From assembly GCA_017513865.1 (NCBI GenBank), contig JAFWMN010000003.1, positions 34,257 to 98,256 on the forward strand: a DNA stretch of 64,000 nt. Direction: 5' to 3'. The stretch is from Bacilli bacterium (lineage in GTDB: Bacteria; Bacillota_I; Bacilli_A; RF39; UBA660). The notes beneath the pieces were generated by a model. That model worked only from the letters and a program-made list of their open reading frames with translations, searched no databases and was not told the DNA's origin. Shown here in pieces: positions 17,514 through 26,412 of the stretch. The stretch's first letter is position 1. Every line of letters starts with the position of its first letter. The translations under genes and the position numbers were made by a program.

Positions 17514-18810
17514 CCATAAAATAATTTGTTACATTTTCAAGTTTTATTCCTCTAGAACCTTTGATTAAAATTAAAGTATCTTTAATATTTTCTTTTTCTA
17601 AACAAGAAATTACTTCCTCATAATTGTCAAAATATAAAGCGTCAGTTTTTAAAGCTTTAATATCTTCGCCAACTAAAATCACTTTTTTATTTTCAATTTT
17701 ATCCAAATAAGGTTTTATTTTTCGATGAATAGCTTTAGAAAAATCACCAAGTTCCAAAATAGAACCTAATATTAATAATTTTTTTTGTTTTTCATTTTCT
17801 AAAATTTTAAGAACCCCAATTAAAGATTCAAAAGAAGAATTATAACAATCGTTAATAATTGTATTACCATTTTTGTCTTCCAAAATATTCATTCGCATAT
17901 CAAAAGATTTGTATTCTTTTAAAGCTTTAATAATATCATTTATATTAACACCATAATATAAAGCCACATTTATAGAAAGCAAGACATCTTCAAGTAAATG
18001 CTCTGGAAGATTAACTTCGATTTTGTATTCTTTATCATGATATTTAATTTTAAAAGAAGAGGAATATAAATCACTTTTTAAATCATAGCCAATCAAATCA
18101 TTATAATCATTAAAACCAGACTTTATTGTATTTTTAACTTTTTTTAATAATTCGTCATCACCGTTGACAAACAAAATTTTTTTATCCATGCCATCTAAGA
18201 TTTCTAATTTAGCTTTTAATATTTCTTCTTTACTACCAAGATTACCAATATGTGATGAGCCAATATTAGTAATTATTGCCGTTTCTGGGTTAATCATCTT
18301 TGATAAATAAGAAATTTCTTTTAAATGATTCATTCCAAGTTCTGAAAGCAAAATTTCCGTATCATCTTTTAAATTAAAAACCGTAAGAGGAACACCTATA
18401 TGATTGTTAAAGTTTTTTTCATTAGCTACCACATTATATTTAGTGCTTAATAAATTAAGTAAAATATTTCTAGTTGTCGTCTTACCAACACTTCCGGTTA
18501 AAGCAATTACTCTAGGTTTATACTTTTCTACCATATAGTGAGCAATATCTCCTAAAGCCAAAGTTGTATCTTTAACTAAAATATAAGGAATAGAGCTATC
18601 GACTTTTTTAGAAACAATTAATATCTTGGCCCCATTATCGATTGCTGACTGAACATATTTGTGACCATCGCTATTACCAATTAAGGCAACAAAGACGTCA
18701 CCTTTTTTAACATCCAAACTGCTTGTTTTAATTTCTTTATACTTTTCATTTAAATCAATTTCACCAACAAGCTTTCCTTTTGTACTTAAAATTAAATCAT
18801 TTATATTCAT
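17497..18810 (-). CDS. murF: UDP-N-acetylmuramoyl-tripeptide--D-Ala-D-Ala ligase
   Basis: 437 residues, usual MurF length. It adds D-Ala-D-Ala to the UDP-MurNAc tripeptide. An N-terminal UDP-binding domain (TSSLDVKKGDVFVALIGNSDGHKYV), the ATP-binding ALTGSVGKTTTRN (about 104-112), NFNNHIGVP, the LSELGMNHLKEI and NIGSSHIGNLGS motifs and the DMRMNILEDKNGNTIINDCYNSS segment are all present. Start ATG 18810 after GGTGAT; the ATG six codons earlier overlaps the TATAAT element. It faces away from the amidotransferase gene. Confidence 0.94.
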   Translation of the reverse strand: MNINDLILSTKGKLVGEIDLNEKYKEIKTSSLDVKKGDVFVALIGNSDGHKYVQSAIDNGAKILIVSKKVDSSIPYILVKDTTLALGDIAHYMVEKYKPRVIALTGSVGKTTTRNILLNLLSTKYNVVANEKNFNNHIGVPLTVFNLKDDTEILLSELGMNHLKEISYLSKMINPETAIITNIGSSHIGNLGSKEEILKAKLEILDGMDKKILFVNGDDELLKKVKNTIKSGFNDYNDLIGYDLKSDLYSSSFKIKYHDKEYKIEVNLPEHLLEDVLLSINVALYYGVNINDIIKALKEYKSFDMRMNILEDKNGNTIINDCYNSSFESLIGVLKILENEKQKKLLILGSILELGDFSKAIHRKIKPYLDKIENKKVILVGEDIKALKTDALYFDNYEEVISCLEKENIKDTLILIKGSRGIKLENVTNYFMEKDRI

Positions 18811-18826
18811 GTGTATCACCAGTTTC

Positions 18827-18869
18827 ATTATAACACACGAAAAGGAATATATCTATAATATGATATAAT
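18827..18869. promoter_or_regulatory. Divergent promoters of murF and the C26 gene
   Basis: On the minus strand TGTTATAAT (-10 at 18827-18832) faces murF; on the plus strand TGATATAAT (-10 at 18864-18869) faces the 18900 gene. Both are extended -10 elements. Confidence 0.6.
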
Positions 18870-18899
18870 GGGTTAAATTATAAAAAGGAAGGGAATAAT

Positions 18900-19619
18900 A
18901 TGAAAAAACCAATTATCGGCATGATTTGTCCAAGAAACATAGACATAAATAGCCCATTTAAAAACTATACAAAATTTGTAAATACTTATGGAAAAAGAAT
19001 AATGGAAGCGGGCGGAATACCCATTGGAATAATATTTCCTGATGGTTTTAAAGAAGAACAAGTAGAAATGTGTGATGGATTTCTATTTCAAGGTGGAAGC
19101 ATAATAGAAAGTAGTCAAATTAGTACGATTCATTACGCGATAATTAAAGATAAACCAATTTTCGGGATATGTTTAGGTATGCAAACAATGGCCGGCTATA
19201 ACTGGCTATATAAAAAACTAAATGGAAATTTAACATATCAAAAAATTGAAAAAAACTTTAAGCCAGAAGATGAAGAATATTTTTTAAAGAAAAAAGAAGG
19301 TCATGATAAATTAAATCCGTTTTATTTAAGTAAAATAGAAAGCTCTAAACACTGTGTTATTTTCGATAAAGAAAGTAATTTATATAAAATATACGGAGAA
19401 AATAGTTATTTTCCTTCAATCCATAATTTTATAGTAAAAGAAGATATTTTTAATAATAGTCATTTATTTAAAGTTACTGGAAAAAGTCCTGATGGTGTGA
19501 TCGAAGCTATAGAAGGGATAAAATCAGATAATTTTATAGTTGGTGTCCAATTTCATCCAGAGCTTGAAGATAAGGATTTACCAATATTTAAAACCTTTAT
19601 AAAAAAATGTCAAAAATAG
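18900..19619 (+). CDS. Class I glutamine amidotransferase / gamma-glutamyl hydrolase-like (peptidase C26)
   Basis: 239 residues. The nucleophile motif GICLGMQ places the catalytic Cys at about 91, and VQFHPELED at the end supplies His 219 and Glu 221. This arrangement and the N terminus KPIIGMICPR fit gamma-glutamyl-GABA hydrolase-like (PuuD/C26) proteins, which cleave gamma-glutamyl bonds. RBS AAGGAAGGG. It is followed 131 bases later by a Mur-ligase-like gene, which hints at a gamma-glutamyl or peptidoglycan-related substrate. The exact substrate is not known. Confidence 0.85.
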   Translation: MKKPIIGMICPRNIDINSPFKNYTKFVNTYGKRIMEAGGIPIGIIFPDGFKEEQVEMCDGFLFQGGSIIESSQISTIHYAIIKDKPIFGICLGMQTMAGYNWLYKKLNGNLTYQKIEKNFKPEDEEYFLKKKEGHDKLNPFYLSKIESSKHCVIFDKESNLYKIYGENSYFPSIHNFIVKEDIFNNSHLFKVTGKSPDGVIEAIEGIKSDNFIVGVQFHPELEDKDLPIFKTFIKKCQK

Positions 19620-19676
19620 ATTAAAAAAATATACATTTTTTATACAATACAATAAACTTAGAAACATATAATTTCA

Positions 19677-19705
19677 TTGACAAAACAAGTATAACGTGAT
19701 ATTTT
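19677..19705 (+). promoter_or_regulatory. Promoter of the Mur-ligase-like gene
   Basis: A consensus TTGACA, a 17-base spacer, TATTTT. It indicates that the 19751-21874 pair can be transcribed apart from the C26 gene. Confidence 0.7.
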
Positions 19706-19750
19706 TAAAAAGGAAAATCCATTATAAAAAAAGAATTATTTGGAGGAATT

Positions 19751-21163
19751 ATGAATAAAATAACATTTAAAGAATTAACAGATGTATGTAAAATTATAAA
19801 AACCCAAAACATCAGTGATGAAGACGAATTTGACTACCTTAGAGTAATTGGTCTAAGTGCAAAATATGAAGAAAAAGCCAAAAATCCATTGTATTTTTTA
19901 TCATACACAAAAGAAGAAGAAAAAGGTCATGGATGGTATATCAATAATTTTGATTTGCGCCCTTATTTCAATAATATATGTAGTGAACACCCTAAATACA
20001 CATATATCATCGAACCAAGTATGGAAAAAGATGCAAATAAAGATACAAAATATATCATAGTTGAAAATATTAATACAACCATAGATAAAATATATGAATA
20101 TATTTTAAATAGAAGTAAAGCAAAAGTTATTGCCTTTACAGGAAGTGTTGGAAAAACAACTGCTGTTGGACTTTTAGAAAAAGCTTTAAAAGAAAAATAT
20201 AACGTTTTAAGAGTTTATAGTAAACGAATCACACCAATAAATTTAAAAGCTAATATTATTAATTTTTTAGAAAAAAATATTGATTATGTAATTTTAGAAA
20301 ATTCTCTTTACTATCATGACCATGTTAAGATTTTAAGTACGCTTTTAAAACCCGAAATAGTCTCAATGCTAAATATAAAATCATCTCATTTGGGCGTAGA
20401 AAAACTAAACAGTGTTGATGACATATGTATTTATAAAGCTGATATAATGCGAAATGCTAAATATGCCTATTTAAATAATAATGATAGTTATTTGAAAAAC
20501 ATTACCTTAGATAAAGGAATAGTTAAATATAAAGGAAAAGAATTATTTGAAAATAAAAACTTACAAATAAATTATGTTAATAATAAAGAACTTCAAGTAG
20601 TTGATAATTGCTTTTTAATAAATAACAATATAAAAGTAGAGCCATTTATTTTAAGTGCCTTAGCTGGAATACAATATTTAACTTGTTATAAAATAGCCAA
20701 AAAACTAGGACTTACAAACGAGCAAATTAAAAAAGGTTTGGAAAATTACATGCCCGTAGAAAATAGATTAAATAAGAAAAAAGCCTTTGGTAAAGAAATT
20801 ATTTTTGATGGTGATGTTACCACATATGAAAGAATGAATGAAATTGCTGACACATTATATTCAAAAAAGTATTTAGTGTTAAGAAAAGTTGGTTCTGCTG
20901 AAAATACTTTTAGAATTAAAAACATCGTAGATTTCTTTAGTAAATTCGAAAAAGTATTTATATTTGATGATATTGATTATTTAGATGAACTAAAAAAAGA
21001 AAAAAACGTTGTTATTGTAAGCAGCAATGATTTTATAAAAGATTTAGATGGCCAAATTATTTATCATTATAGTGGTTATTATAGAGTATGGGATGAATTT
21101 AAAGAAGAAAATTTAAATATTTATGATAGAGAAAAGTATAAAATAATAAAGGAGAACGATTAA
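19751..21163 (+). CDS. Mur-ligase-like ATP-dependent amide ligase, substrate unknown
   Basis: 470 residues. The central ATPase domain has FTGSVGKTT (about 130-137), ILEN (Glu of the LSELG motif in MurF), NIKSSHLGVEKLNSVDDICIYKADIM (conserved His and Lys), and a C-terminal domain with ENRLNKKKAFGKEIIFDGD and TTYERM. It is clearly a MurF relative but the first 120 residues, which bind UDP-MurNAc in MurF, are different. It probably ligates an amino acid or amine to another acceptor. RBS TGGAGGA. The alpha/beta hydrolase gene follows with no gap. Confidence 0.82.
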   Translation: MNKITFKELTDVCKIIKTQNISDEDEFDYLRVIGLSAKYEEKAKNPLYFLSYTKEEEKGHGWYINNFDLRPYFNNICSEHPKYTYIIEPSMEKDANKDTKYIIVENINTTIDKIYEYILNRSKAKVIAFTGSVGKTTAVGLLEKALKEKYNVLRVYSKRITPINLKANIINFLEKNIDYVILENSLYYHDHVKILSTLLKPEIVSMLNIKSSHLGVEKLNSVDDICIYKADIMRNAKYAYLNNNDSYLKNITLDKGIVKYKGKELFENKNLQINYVNNKELQVVDNCFLINNNIKVEPFILSALAGIQYLTCYKIAKKLGLTNEQIKKGLENYMPVENRLNKKKAFGKEIIFDGDVTTYERMNEIADTLYSKKYLVLRKVGSAENTFRIKNIVDFFSKFEKVFIFDDIDYLDELKKEKNVVIVSSNDFIKDLDGQIIYHYSGYYRVWDEFKEENLNIYDREKYKIIKEND

Positions 21164-21874
21164 GTGAAAAAAATATTATTATTACATGGATGGAATAATT
21201 TAAACTACACAAATCAAACAAACGAAAAAGATGCTTGGCATAATCGACAAGAATTTACCGATATGTTAAGTAAAGAATATGAAATATATAAGATAAACTT
21301 TCCGGGTTTTTGTGGTGAGAAAGAACCAGATAGACCTTGGGAATTATCAGATTTTGCCACATATGTAAAAAAATATTTAGATGACAATAATTTAAAAGTA
21401 GATTATATCCTAGGGTATTCTTTTGGTGGAGCTGTTGCCACCGAATATAATAGAAAATATGATAATAATCAAAAACTAATACTAATAAGTCCAGCTATCA
21501 CTAGAAACAGAGAAAAATCAAAAAAATATATAAAAACCCCATCATTTTTAAAACCTATAAGAAATTTCTTAAGAGACATATATTTAATTTATGTCGTAAA
21601 AAATAAATATATGATTACCGGAACAAGATTTCTAAAAGGAACATATCAAAATATTGTAAGAGTTGAACTTTTAGACAAATTAAAAGAAATAGAACCAAAA
21701 AATCTAATCATTATATATGGTGAAGATGATACAATGGTCAATCCAAAATATGTAATAGACAATATACCAAAAGAATTAAAAGAAAATGTATATACTATTA
21801 AAAATGGAGGACATAACATTGCGAAAACTCACCCAAAAGAAATAATTGACATATTAAAAGAAAAAATAGGATAA
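21164..21874 (+). CDS. Alpha/beta hydrolase
   Basis: 236 residues starting at GTG, which directly follows the stop of the Mur-ligase-like gene (AAAGGAG upstream). LLLHGWNN near the N terminus, the nucleophile elbow GYSFGG (Ser 86), Asp in YGEDDTMV and His 217 in NGGHNIAK form the catalytic triad. Likely a serine esterase or amidase in the cytoplasm. Co-transcription with the ligase suggests it releases or edits the same product. Substrate unknown. Confidence 0.87.
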   Translation: MKKILLLHGWNNLNYTNQTNEKDAWHNRQEFTDMLSKEYEIYKINFPGFCGEKEPDRPWELSDFATYVKKYLDDNNLKVDYILGYSFGGAVATEYNRKYDNNQKLILISPAITRNREKSKKYIKTPSFLKPIRNFLRDIYLIYVVKNKYMITGTRFLKGTYQNIVRVELLDKLKEIEPKNLIIIYGEDDTMVNPKYVIDNIPKELKENVYTIKNGGHNIAKTHPKEIIDILKEKIG

Positions 21875-21889
21875 TCCTATTTTTTTGTT
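21863..21889 (+). terminator. Terminator after the hydrolase gene
   Basis: AAATAGGA-TAA-TCCTATTT stem followed by T; the loop is the stop codon. Confidence 0.8.
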
Positions 21890-21927
21890 AAATTGATGTC
21901 TATAGAAACAGTAAATAGTATTTATTA

Positions 21928-21957
21928 TTTACATATTTATTATAATTATGATACAAT
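21928..21957 (+). promoter_or_regulatory. Promoter of mraY copy 2
   Basis: TTTACA, an 18-base spacer, TACAAT preceded by TGA. Confidence 0.6.
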
Positions 21958-21983
21958 TTATATTATGAGAAAGAAGTGATTTG

Positions 21984-22976
21984 ATGCTTACACTGAGTAA
22001 GTCTTTATTTGCCTTAGGGCTAGGTTTTATTATATCAGCAATTACAGGATTAATATTAATTCCTATTTTACGAAATGTAAATGCTAAACAAACTGTTTCG
22101 AAACATATAAATGAAAGACACCAAAAGAAAAATGGAACCCCAACTATTGGTGGACTTATATTTATAATACCACCACTAATTACTTTGTTTATTTTATACT
22201 TAAGAGGTTCAATAGAGATAAGTTCAAATTTGATATTAATTATATTTGTATTCTTAGCTTATGCTTTATTAGGTCTTGCTGATGACTTGTTAAAAATAAA
22301 ATATACTAATAATAAAGGATTAAAAATAAAAGTAAAACTTGTATTTGAAATTTTAATATCAATAATATTCTATTTAATATATGCATCAGGCGGTGGAACA
22401 TCTGCCTTAGACATAACACTATTTGGCATTCATATAGAATTAGGCTGGTGTTACCCATTATTCGTATTATTCTTATTAACAGCTACGACTAATGCTGTTA
22501 ATATCACCGATGGCCTAGATGGCTTATGTGGCGGTTTAAGTGCTATGGCTTTACTTGCCTATGGAGTTATTTCATGGGGTAGCATTTATGTAGTAGGTAA
22601 TCAAGATATAGCAATATTTTTATTTACACTGGTTGGTTCAATAATTGGTTTCTTACTTTATAATACCCATCCAGCTAGAGTGTTTATGGGTGATACTGGT
22701 TCGCTTGCTTTAGGTAGCGTTCTTGCTACTACAGCTATAATAACCCATCATGAATTAACATTAGCTGTGGTTGGCGCTGTATTTGTTATTGAAACTTTAT
22801 CAAGCATTATTCAATTAGTTGCTATCAGAAAATTTCATAAAAAAGTATTTTTAAAAGCTCCACTACATCATCATTTTGAGGAACTAGGGTGGGCCGAAAC
22901 AGATATTGTAAAACTATTTTGGACAGGTGGATTTATTCTTGCCTTAGTAGCCTTAATCTATGGTGTTTGGATATAA
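21984..22976 (+). CDS. Phospho-N-acetylmuramoyl-pentapeptide-transferase, copy 2
   Basis: 330 residues, the same length as copy 1 in the mra cluster. It has GTPTIGGLIF, GLADDLLK, NITDGLDGLCGG, FMGDTGSLALG and the canonical PLHHHFEELGWAE (HHH at 295-297). A MraY-family enzyme making lipid I or a related prenyl-linked sugar. It stands alone with its own promoter and terminator, which is unusual for mraY. Start ATG 21984 with GAAGTGAT upstream. Confidence 0.92.
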   Translation: MLTLSKSLFALGLGFIISAITGLILIPILRNVNAKQTVSKHINERHQKKNGTPTIGGLIFIIPPLITLFILYLRGSIEISSNLILIIFVFLAYALLGLADDLLKIKYTNNKGLKIKVKLVFEILISIIFYLIYASGGGTSALDITLFGIHIELGWCYPLFVLFLLTATTNAVNITDGLDGLCGGLSAMALLAYGVISWGSIYVVGNQDIAIFLFTLVGSIIGFLLYNTHPARVFMGDTGSLALGSVLATTAIITHHELTLAVVGAVFVIETLSSIIQLVAIRKFHKKVFLKAPLHHHFEELGWAETDIVKLFWTGGFILALVALIYGVWI

Positions 22977-23003
22977 AAAAAGGAAATATTAATTTCCTTT
23001 TTA
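22977..23003. terminator. Bidirectional terminator, mraY copy 2 and symporter
   Basis: AAAAAGGAAAT and ATTTCCTTTTT form a perfect 11-bp stem between convergent genes; the symporter stop is at its edge. Confidence 0.88.
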
Positions 23004-24242
23004 TTTTGATTTATCCTTATGTGTCATCCAATCTGAACCATCAACACTTCTTGCAACAAGCATAGCTGCTGATTCGTCACCAACAACATTAAGAACAGTT
23101 GCAGGTGGATCAATAACTGTAGCTACCATTGTAAGAAGAGGTAAAGCAGCCATTGGATAACCTAACATTGAAATGATTAATGATTCTGATATAGTACCAC
23201 CACCGATTGGAACGGCAGTTATAAGAAGTACTGCTAAAAGTGATACAATAACTATTTGCCAAATAGAAACATTGTTTCCAAATAGGCTAACTAAGAACAT
23301 TATCTTAAATACACAACCAATAATTGAACCATCTTGGTGTAAACTTGTACCTAAACCAACGAATGTTTCTGAAACATCATCAGGAATACCCATTTTTTTA
23401 GCAGCATCAATATTTACTGGTAAACTAGCTGCAGATGAACAAGTAGCTAAAGCTGTAAAAGTAGGTTCAAAAATATTTGACCAGAAGGCTTTAACGGCTT
23501 TTGTTCCACCAGCCAAGAATGCATATAAAGTATAGAACACAACATAGAATACTAATGCACAAACTGTATAGATAACAAAAGTTCTTAAATATCCTTTAGC
23601 AATTTCGCCACCAAATGTTCCAACTAAAGAAGCGAAATAACAACCAAGACCAATAGGTGCGTAATACATAATTATGTTAATTAAGTTCATTACTGTTTTA
23701 TTTGCTGCTTCTAGAACATCAAGAAGTGGTTTTGTTTTTTCTTTGTCTTTTCTCATCGCAAATCCAAAGATAATCGCAAATACTACGATAGCCACAACAT
23801 TACCTTTAGAAAGTAATCCGCTGAAGTCATTAACGCTAATTAATTGTACAGTGCTTTCTAAAACATTAAGTTTTGGACTAGTTACCTTTTCGCTAGAAAA
23901 AGCTTCTCTAATAACTTTAGTGTCTTTTACATCAACTAATTTAAAAGTTTTTGTAGTCACAATACCAAAGAATATTGCAACAAGTGAAGTAACTAAAGCA
24001 ACAATTATAATTCTACCAAAAATCTTTCTAAGTCTTTTTGGTGAATCCATTTTGGCAATTGTTGTAGAAATTGTTAAGAACAAAAGTGGAACAATTGTCA
24101 CAAAAAGTAAGTTTAAGAATAAATCACCAAGTGGTTTAACCACGTTTACGTCTTCTTTAAAGATAAGGCCACAAATTGCGCCAACTATTAAAGCTAAGAC
24201 AAGTAGAATAGTTACTTTGTAACTTTCCCATATTTTTTTCAT
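23001..24242 (-). CDS. Dicarboxylate/amino acid:cation symporter (DAACS family)
   Basis: 413 residues of a sodium- or proton-coupled glutamate/dicarboxylate type carrier. Features: IVPLLFLTISTTIAKMDSP, the Ser-rich ALATCSSAASLPVNIDAAKKMG loop and the C-terminal MLGYPMAALPLLTMVATVIDPPATVLNVVGDESAAMLVAR segment. About eight membrane helices plus hairpins. AAGGGAG precedes the ATG. Monocistronic. Exact substrate (Glu, Asp, Ser or succinate) cannot be told. Confidence 0.9.
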   Translation of the reverse strand: MKKIWESYKVTILLVLALIVGAICGLIFKEDVNVVKPLGDLFLNLLFVTIVPLLFLTISTTIAKMDSPKRLRKIFGRIIIVALVTSLVAIFFGIVTTKTFKLVDVKDTKVIREAFSSEKVTSPKLNVLESTVQLISVNDFSGLLSKGNVVAIVVFAIIFGFAMRKDKEKTKPLLDVLEAANKTVMNLINIIMYYAPIGLGCYFASLVGTFGGEIAKGYLRTFVIYTVCALVFYVVFYTLYAFLAGGTKAVKAFWSNIFEPTFTALATCSSAASLPVNIDAAKKMGIPDDVSETFVGLGTSLHQDGSIIGCVFKIMFLVSLFGNNVSIWQIVIVSLLAVLLITAVPIGGGTISESLIISMLGYPMAALPLLTMVATVIDPPATVLNVVGDESAAMLVARSVDGSDWMTHKDKSK

Positions 24243-24369
24243 AAAAAATCTCCCTTCACCCTCATTATATTGCGTTTTTCGTTAAAATACTAGTATGTGT
24301 AGTCCACAAAAAAACGAAAAAGTACCCGCAAAACGCCCAAAATGTGATATAATAAAAAAGGTGAAATTT

Positions 24370-25899
24370 ATGGACACAAAATATTTAAAAATGAATAACA
24401 ACCAAAGACATTTATCATTAGGTAATTTTTGTAGAATAGTAAAGGAGTTTTCTTTAAATAAGACATTTGCTAGTCAAACAGAAATCTTTTATGCCATATT
24501 TGGTGTTGATGATATAAGCGATTCGACAATAAATAATTATTGTATAGGATATCGTTCAATTGGTACGGACTTTAAACAAATATATATAAAAAGAAAAAGT
24601 TATCCAAATAAAGAATTTGATGAAACCATGCTAGCTTTAATTTCAATAATCAAAGGACAAATATATCATGACACAAATCATGAAAGTATCATAAACTTAT
24701 TAAATGAAGGGATTTTTAAAAGATTATGTTTAGAATTATACAATTTAGCCAAAAATGATGAAACGATAAATACAGATTTTACTAAAAACTTAAATAGATT
24801 AATTAATGAGAATGATATTTATAGTGCGATATGTGAAATTTTAATATATATAGTTTTAGAAAAAAAACAACCAGTGTACATTGAAAAAAATCAAAAAGAA
24901 TTATTTGAAAGTATTTTAAATAACACAAATATTTCTATGTATGAATTAGAAAAATTTTTAAAAGTCCAATTTCAAGATGGAATTAATCATGCTTATTCAT
25001 TAAAAAAATTAACTAAAGAAAAAAATGCTTATGCAGCATTTGAATTAGGTGAAATGGAATATTCAGGAAGAATGATAGGTAAACCTAGATACATAAAAGC
25101 CTATGAATATTTTAAAATAGCTGCTGAAAAAAATAATCCCAGAGCTAATTGGCTAATTGCCAAAATGATACTAGATGGACAAATAGGAAGTAAAACAGAA
25201 GAAGAGATAAAAGAAGCTTATGAATATCTAAAAAATGCTGAAGGATTGGGAAGTATTGCAGCTATTAATACGATAGGTTTATGTTATCTAAATGGACTAG
25301 TTCCAAATGAGCCTAAAGATGTTAAAAAAGCTATAAAATATTTTGAAAAAGCAGCTGCTAATGATTATGTATATGCGCACAATAATTTAGGAAAAATTTA
25401 TGAAAAAGAAAAAAATTATAAAAAAGCTTTTGAACATTATAGTTTCAGTGCTTCTTTAGAAGAGAGCTGGGCTTCGAATAAACTAGGACAATGGTATCAA
25501 AAAGGTATATATGTAGAACAAGATATGCAAAAAGCGTATGAATACTATAAACAAGCTTTAGATGTTCCTCAAAATATTTTAAATTACTGGGCCTATTTTA
25601 ATCTTGCAAAATATTTTTACTTAAAAGGTTCATATGAAGCACATATAGAAAAAGATGTAAATAAAGCGATAGAATACTTCGAATATACATTAGATAATAT
25701 AGATGAATCTTATGAAGAATTAATTTACATATATATTGAAAAATATAAGCAAAATCAAAACGAAGAATATATTAGTACAATTAACAAATATTTAAATATT
25801 TTATCACTAAAACCATATTATAAAAAATGTAAAGAAAGAATAAAAGATAAACTAGAAGAAATTGAAAGAGAAAAACTGATTATTATTAAAAACAATTGA
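24370..25899 (+). CDS. Sel1-like repeat protein
   Basis: 509 residues, no signal peptide. The first 220 residues are an unrecognised helical region; from about residue 225 there are several Sel1/TPR-type repeats (for example GEMEYSGRMIGKPRYIKAYEYFKIAAEKNN, GLCYLNGLVPNEPKDVKKAIKYFEKAA, GQWYQKGIYVEQDMQKAYEYYKQAL). Such repeats mediate protein-protein contacts. The start is ATG 24370 behind AAAGGTGAAA; a TGATATAAT element (24348-24353) precedes it. Partner unknown. Confidence 0.85.
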   Translation: MDTKYLKMNNNQRHLSLGNFCRIVKEFSLNKTFASQTEIFYAIFGVDDISDSTINNYCIGYRSIGTDFKQIYIKRKSYPNKEFDETMLALISIIKGQIYHDTNHESIINLLNEGIFKRLCLELYNLAKNDETINTDFTKNLNRLINENDIYSAICEILIYIVLEKKQPVYIEKNQKELFESILNNTNISMYELEKFLKVQFQDGINHAYSLKKLTKEKNAYAAFELGEMEYSGRMIGKPRYIKAYEYFKIAAEKNNPRANWLIAKMILDGQIGSKTEEEIKEAYEYLKNAEGLGSIAAINTIGLCYLNGLVPNEPKDVKKAIKYFEKAAANDYVYAHNNLGKIYEKEKNYKKAFEHYSFSASLEESWASNKLGQWYQKGIYVEQDMQKAYEYYKQALDVPQNILNYWAYFNLAKYFYLKGSYEAHIEKDVNKAIEYFEYTLDNIDESYEELIYIYIEKYKQNQNEEYISTINKYLNILSLKPYYKKCKERIKDKLEEIEREKLIIIKNN

Positions 25900-25924
25900 C
25901 ACCAATAAGAATAAAATATAAAAT
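25896..25924 (+). promoter_or_regulatory. Promoter of the pseudopilin gene
   Basis: TTGACA, a 17-base spacer, TAAAAT. The -35 overlaps the stop codon of the Sel1 gene. Confidence 0.75.
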
Positions 25925-25941
25925 CTATAGTAGGTGATAGT

Positions 25942-26367
25942 ATGAAAAAAGGTTTTACCTTAATTGAACTTATGGGGGTTATTATAATATTAGGAATAAT
26001 TGGCCTTATTGTAACCCCAATTATCCAAGGCTTAATTAAAGAAAACTCTGAAACATTATGTTTAGATCAAATAAAAGTGTTTGAAAGAGCGGCAAAAAAC
26101 TATGTTTCGGCTCATCCTTATGCGGATTATAGTGAAGGAAAAGAATTAAGCTTAGAAGATTTAAAAAATGAAGGATATTTAGATGAAGCCCAATTAGAAA
26201 ATCCCAAAGGCGGAGTTTTCACTGGAACTGTTAAAATAGAGATATCTACATCTGAACAATATAAATATACATATCAATTTAACGAAGATGATACAAGATG
26301 TGACGGCACAAAAGGCCAAAATCAAAATGTCCAAGAAAACGAAAGCACAGAAAATGGAGAGGGTTAA
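25942..26367 (+). CDS. Type IV pilin-like protein (pseudopilin)
   Basis: 141 residues. The N terminus MKKGFTLIELMGVIIILGIIGLIV is a class III prepilin leader: cleavage after G4 with F5 and E9 in place. The short C-terminal domain has two Cys (LCLDQ and RCDG) and a Gln/Glu/Asn-rich tail. It would form part of a type IV-type filament or secretion pseudopilus or a competence fibre. No assembly ATPase or prepilin peptidase is adjacent. RBS AGGTGATAG. Confidence 0.88.
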   Translation: MKKGFTLIELMGVIIILGIIGLIVTPIIQGLIKENSETLCLDQIKVFERAAKNYVSAHPYADYSEGKELSLEDLKNEGYLDEAQLENPKGGVFTGTVKIEISTSEQYKYTYQFNEDDTRCDGTKGQNQNVQENESTENGEG

Positions 26368-26388
26368 TTTACTTTAATCCTTTTTTTT
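26360..26388 (+). terminator. Terminator after the pseudopilin gene
   Basis: AGGGTTAA pairs with TTAATCCT (one G-T wobble), followed by eight T; it covers the stop codon. Confidence 0.75.
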
Positions 26389-26412
26389 GTTAAAATTAAT
26401 TTGGTGATAAAT

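Noticed and set aside
18900..21163. MurT/GatD lipid II amidation pair
   Set aside because: The amidotransferase has C26 motifs rather than the CobB/CobQ type of GatD, and the ligase lacks the zinc-ribbon Cys and domain pattern of MurT.
11329..21874. A poly-gamma-glutamate synthesis system formed by CapA, the Mur-ligase-like protein and the C26 hydrolase
   Set aside because: CapA lies more than 6 kb away in another unit, no PgsC/CapC is present and the ligase resembles MurF more than PgsB; the link is not supported.
23674..24222. Plus-strand open frame inside the symporter gene
   Set aside because: Antisense shadow of the membrane-protein gene, with no start signal and no recognisable domain.
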